Shown: in pieces, positions 5,337 through 6,048 of the stretch
How positions within the stretch are numbered: position 1 is the first letter of the stretch
Layout: the number at the start of each line of letters is the position of its first letter
NCBI GenBank assembly: GCA_028275295.1
Contig: JAPWUY010000134.1
Location: 1 to 6,048, forward strand
DNA: 6,048 nt
Direction of reading: 5' to 3'
From: Thermodesulfobacteriota bacterium
Lineage (GTDB): Bacteria > Desulfobacterota > Desulfocorpusculales > Desulfocorpusculum
Position numbers and translations under genes: made by a program
Notes under the pieces: model-generated
The model's database searches: none
The model's input: the letters and a program-made list of their open reading frames with translations, nothing else
What the model was told of the DNA's origin: nothing

Positions 5337-6048
5337 ATGTCGGGAGAAAAAGATCACACCCAAACGGAATTTCATCTGGGTGCCCTGGCACTTCTCGGCC
5401 TGGGCCATCTGGTCACGGATCTCACCCAGGGGGGCCTACCAGTGCTCTTGCCCTTTATCAGGGAAGCCCTGGGTCTCTCTTACGCAGCATCTGGGGCCAT
5501 ACTCATGACCAGCAACCTCACCTCCTCGGTTGTTCAGCCCATATTCGGGTACCTATCGGACAGATGGGGCAGCACTTGGCTCATACCCTTGGGTGTCGTG
5601 GTGGCCACAGGGGGCTTTTCCGCTGTGGGATTTGTCTCCAACTACTGGGTGCTCCTCTCCGTAGTGTTCCTCTCGGGACTCGGTGTTGCGAGTTACCATC
5701 CCGAGGGGTTCAAGACAGCCAGGTTTTTCACGGGAAAGAGAAGAGCAACTGGGCTTTCCCTATTCTCGGTCGGTGGGAACCTGGGTATAGCCCTGGGGCC
5801 AACATTGGCCATAGTCGGGTATGAGTGGCTCGGCCTCAAGGGAACGATCCTTTTTCTCGCCCCTGGGGTCTTGGTCTGTGGCATTCTAGCTCGAGCACTT
5901 GGTTGGCTTTCCCTTCCCCAGAAGGAGCTCTCCCGCGGGGGATCCCCAAGAGAGCGCCTATCCCAGATCCCCATAGGGAGCAGATGGATCCCCCTTTTCC
6001 TCCTCGTCTGTGCCGTGACCGTGAGATCCTTGATCCACATGGCGATCA
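5337..6048 (+). CDS. MFS transporter, Fsr (fosmidomycin-resistance)-like, N-terminal part
   Basis: The frame stays open to the window end, giving 237 residues of a family usually about 400 long, so the gene is cut by the edge. It is a major-facilitator antiporter of the inner membrane. Seen in order are GHLVTDLTQGGLPVLLPFI (23-41), where Fsr-type proteins have a GH-x-x-x-D start in helix 1, the helix 2-3 loop motif GYLSDRWGS (71-79), helices near 83-102 and 105-120, the Fsr-type motif SYHPEGFKTAR (119-129), helices near 137-160 and 169-190, a cytoplasmic linker rich in charge (194-215), and the start of the second half at about 217. E. coli Fsr exports fosmidomycin, but many homologs have unknown substrates, so drug export should not be assumed. 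ATG 5337 is the only start codon after the in-frame stop at 5289-5291, and AAAGGGG at 5322-5328 serves as ribosome site. It is transcribed away from fabH. Confidence 0.87.
   Translation, partial: MSGEKDHTQTEFHLGALALLGLGHLVTDLTQGGLPVLLPFIREALGLSYAASGAILMTSNLTSSVVQPIFGYLSDRWGSTWLIPLGVVVATGGFSAVGFVSNYWVLLSVVFLSGLGVASYHPEGFKTARFFTGKRRATGLSLFSVGGNLGIALGPTLAIVGYEWLGLKGTILFLAPGVLVCGILARALGWLSLPQKELSRGGSPRERLSQIPIGSRWIPLFLLVCAVTVRSLIHMAI

Noticed and set aside
5127..5408. Minus-strand extension adding about 94 residues to FabH
   Set aside because: The extension does not resemble FabH, would overlap the transporter start, and lies upstream of a good promoter (5191-5163). The GTG at 5126 has its own ribosome site and gives the normal N-terminus.

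Overview
The window looks like compact bacterial chromosome. It holds a rightward run of five tightly packed genes (positions 2 to 4159), a leftward fabH (5126 to 4128) whose 3' end overlaps that run, and a rightward major-facilitator transporter gene that starts at 5337 and leaves the window. Arginine codons are mostly AGG/AGA, ATA isoleucine codons are frequent, gene overlaps are the rule, and TTG and GTG starts are used. Together with a TtuB/TtuA tRNA 2-thiolation pair, which is typical of thermophiles, this suggests a thermophilic or moderately thermophilic bacterium. A Desulfobacterota or Thermodesulfobacteria-like lineage is my guess from gene content, and the sequence alone does not prove it.

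Region 1 (2-3043) looks like an envelope-glycan module. It contains the C-terminal part of a membrane-anchored GT2 (dolichyl-phosphate-mannose-synthase-type) glycosyltransferase, a 535-residue protein of unrecognised family with an apparent helical-toroid plus beta-rich layout, and a 320-residue YbhN/AglD/MprF-type flippase-like integral membrane protein. They overlap by 17 and 4 bases, so co-translation is likely.

Region 2 (3024-4159) continues the same run with a 65-residue ubiquitin-like sulfur carrier ending in Gly-Gly (TtuB-like), followed by a 310-residue TtuA with all expected zinc, iron-sulfur and PP-loop residues. The codons for the carrier's terminal Gly-Gly spell AGGAGGT, which also serves as a good Shine-Dalgarno sequence for ttuA. 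TtuB would be C-terminally thiocarboxylated by an E1-like enzyme encoded elsewhere, and TtuA would then move the sulfur to a tRNA uridine.

Region 3 (4128-6048) holds fabH, which starts fatty-acid synthesis, on the minus strand. A 210-base spacer then carries a convincing fabH promoter (TTGACA, 17 bases, TATGGT), a weaker back-to-back promoter for the transporter, and an AT-rich imperfect palindrome. The transporter is Fsr-like (fosmidomycin-resistance family) and is truncated by the window end after 237 codons. No RNA gene, CRISPR array, insertion sequence or convincing intrinsic terminator was seen. The most notable points are the unassigned 535-residue protein, the dual-use Gly-Gly/Shine-Dalgarno sequence, and the tRNA-thiolation pair joined to a glycan operon.
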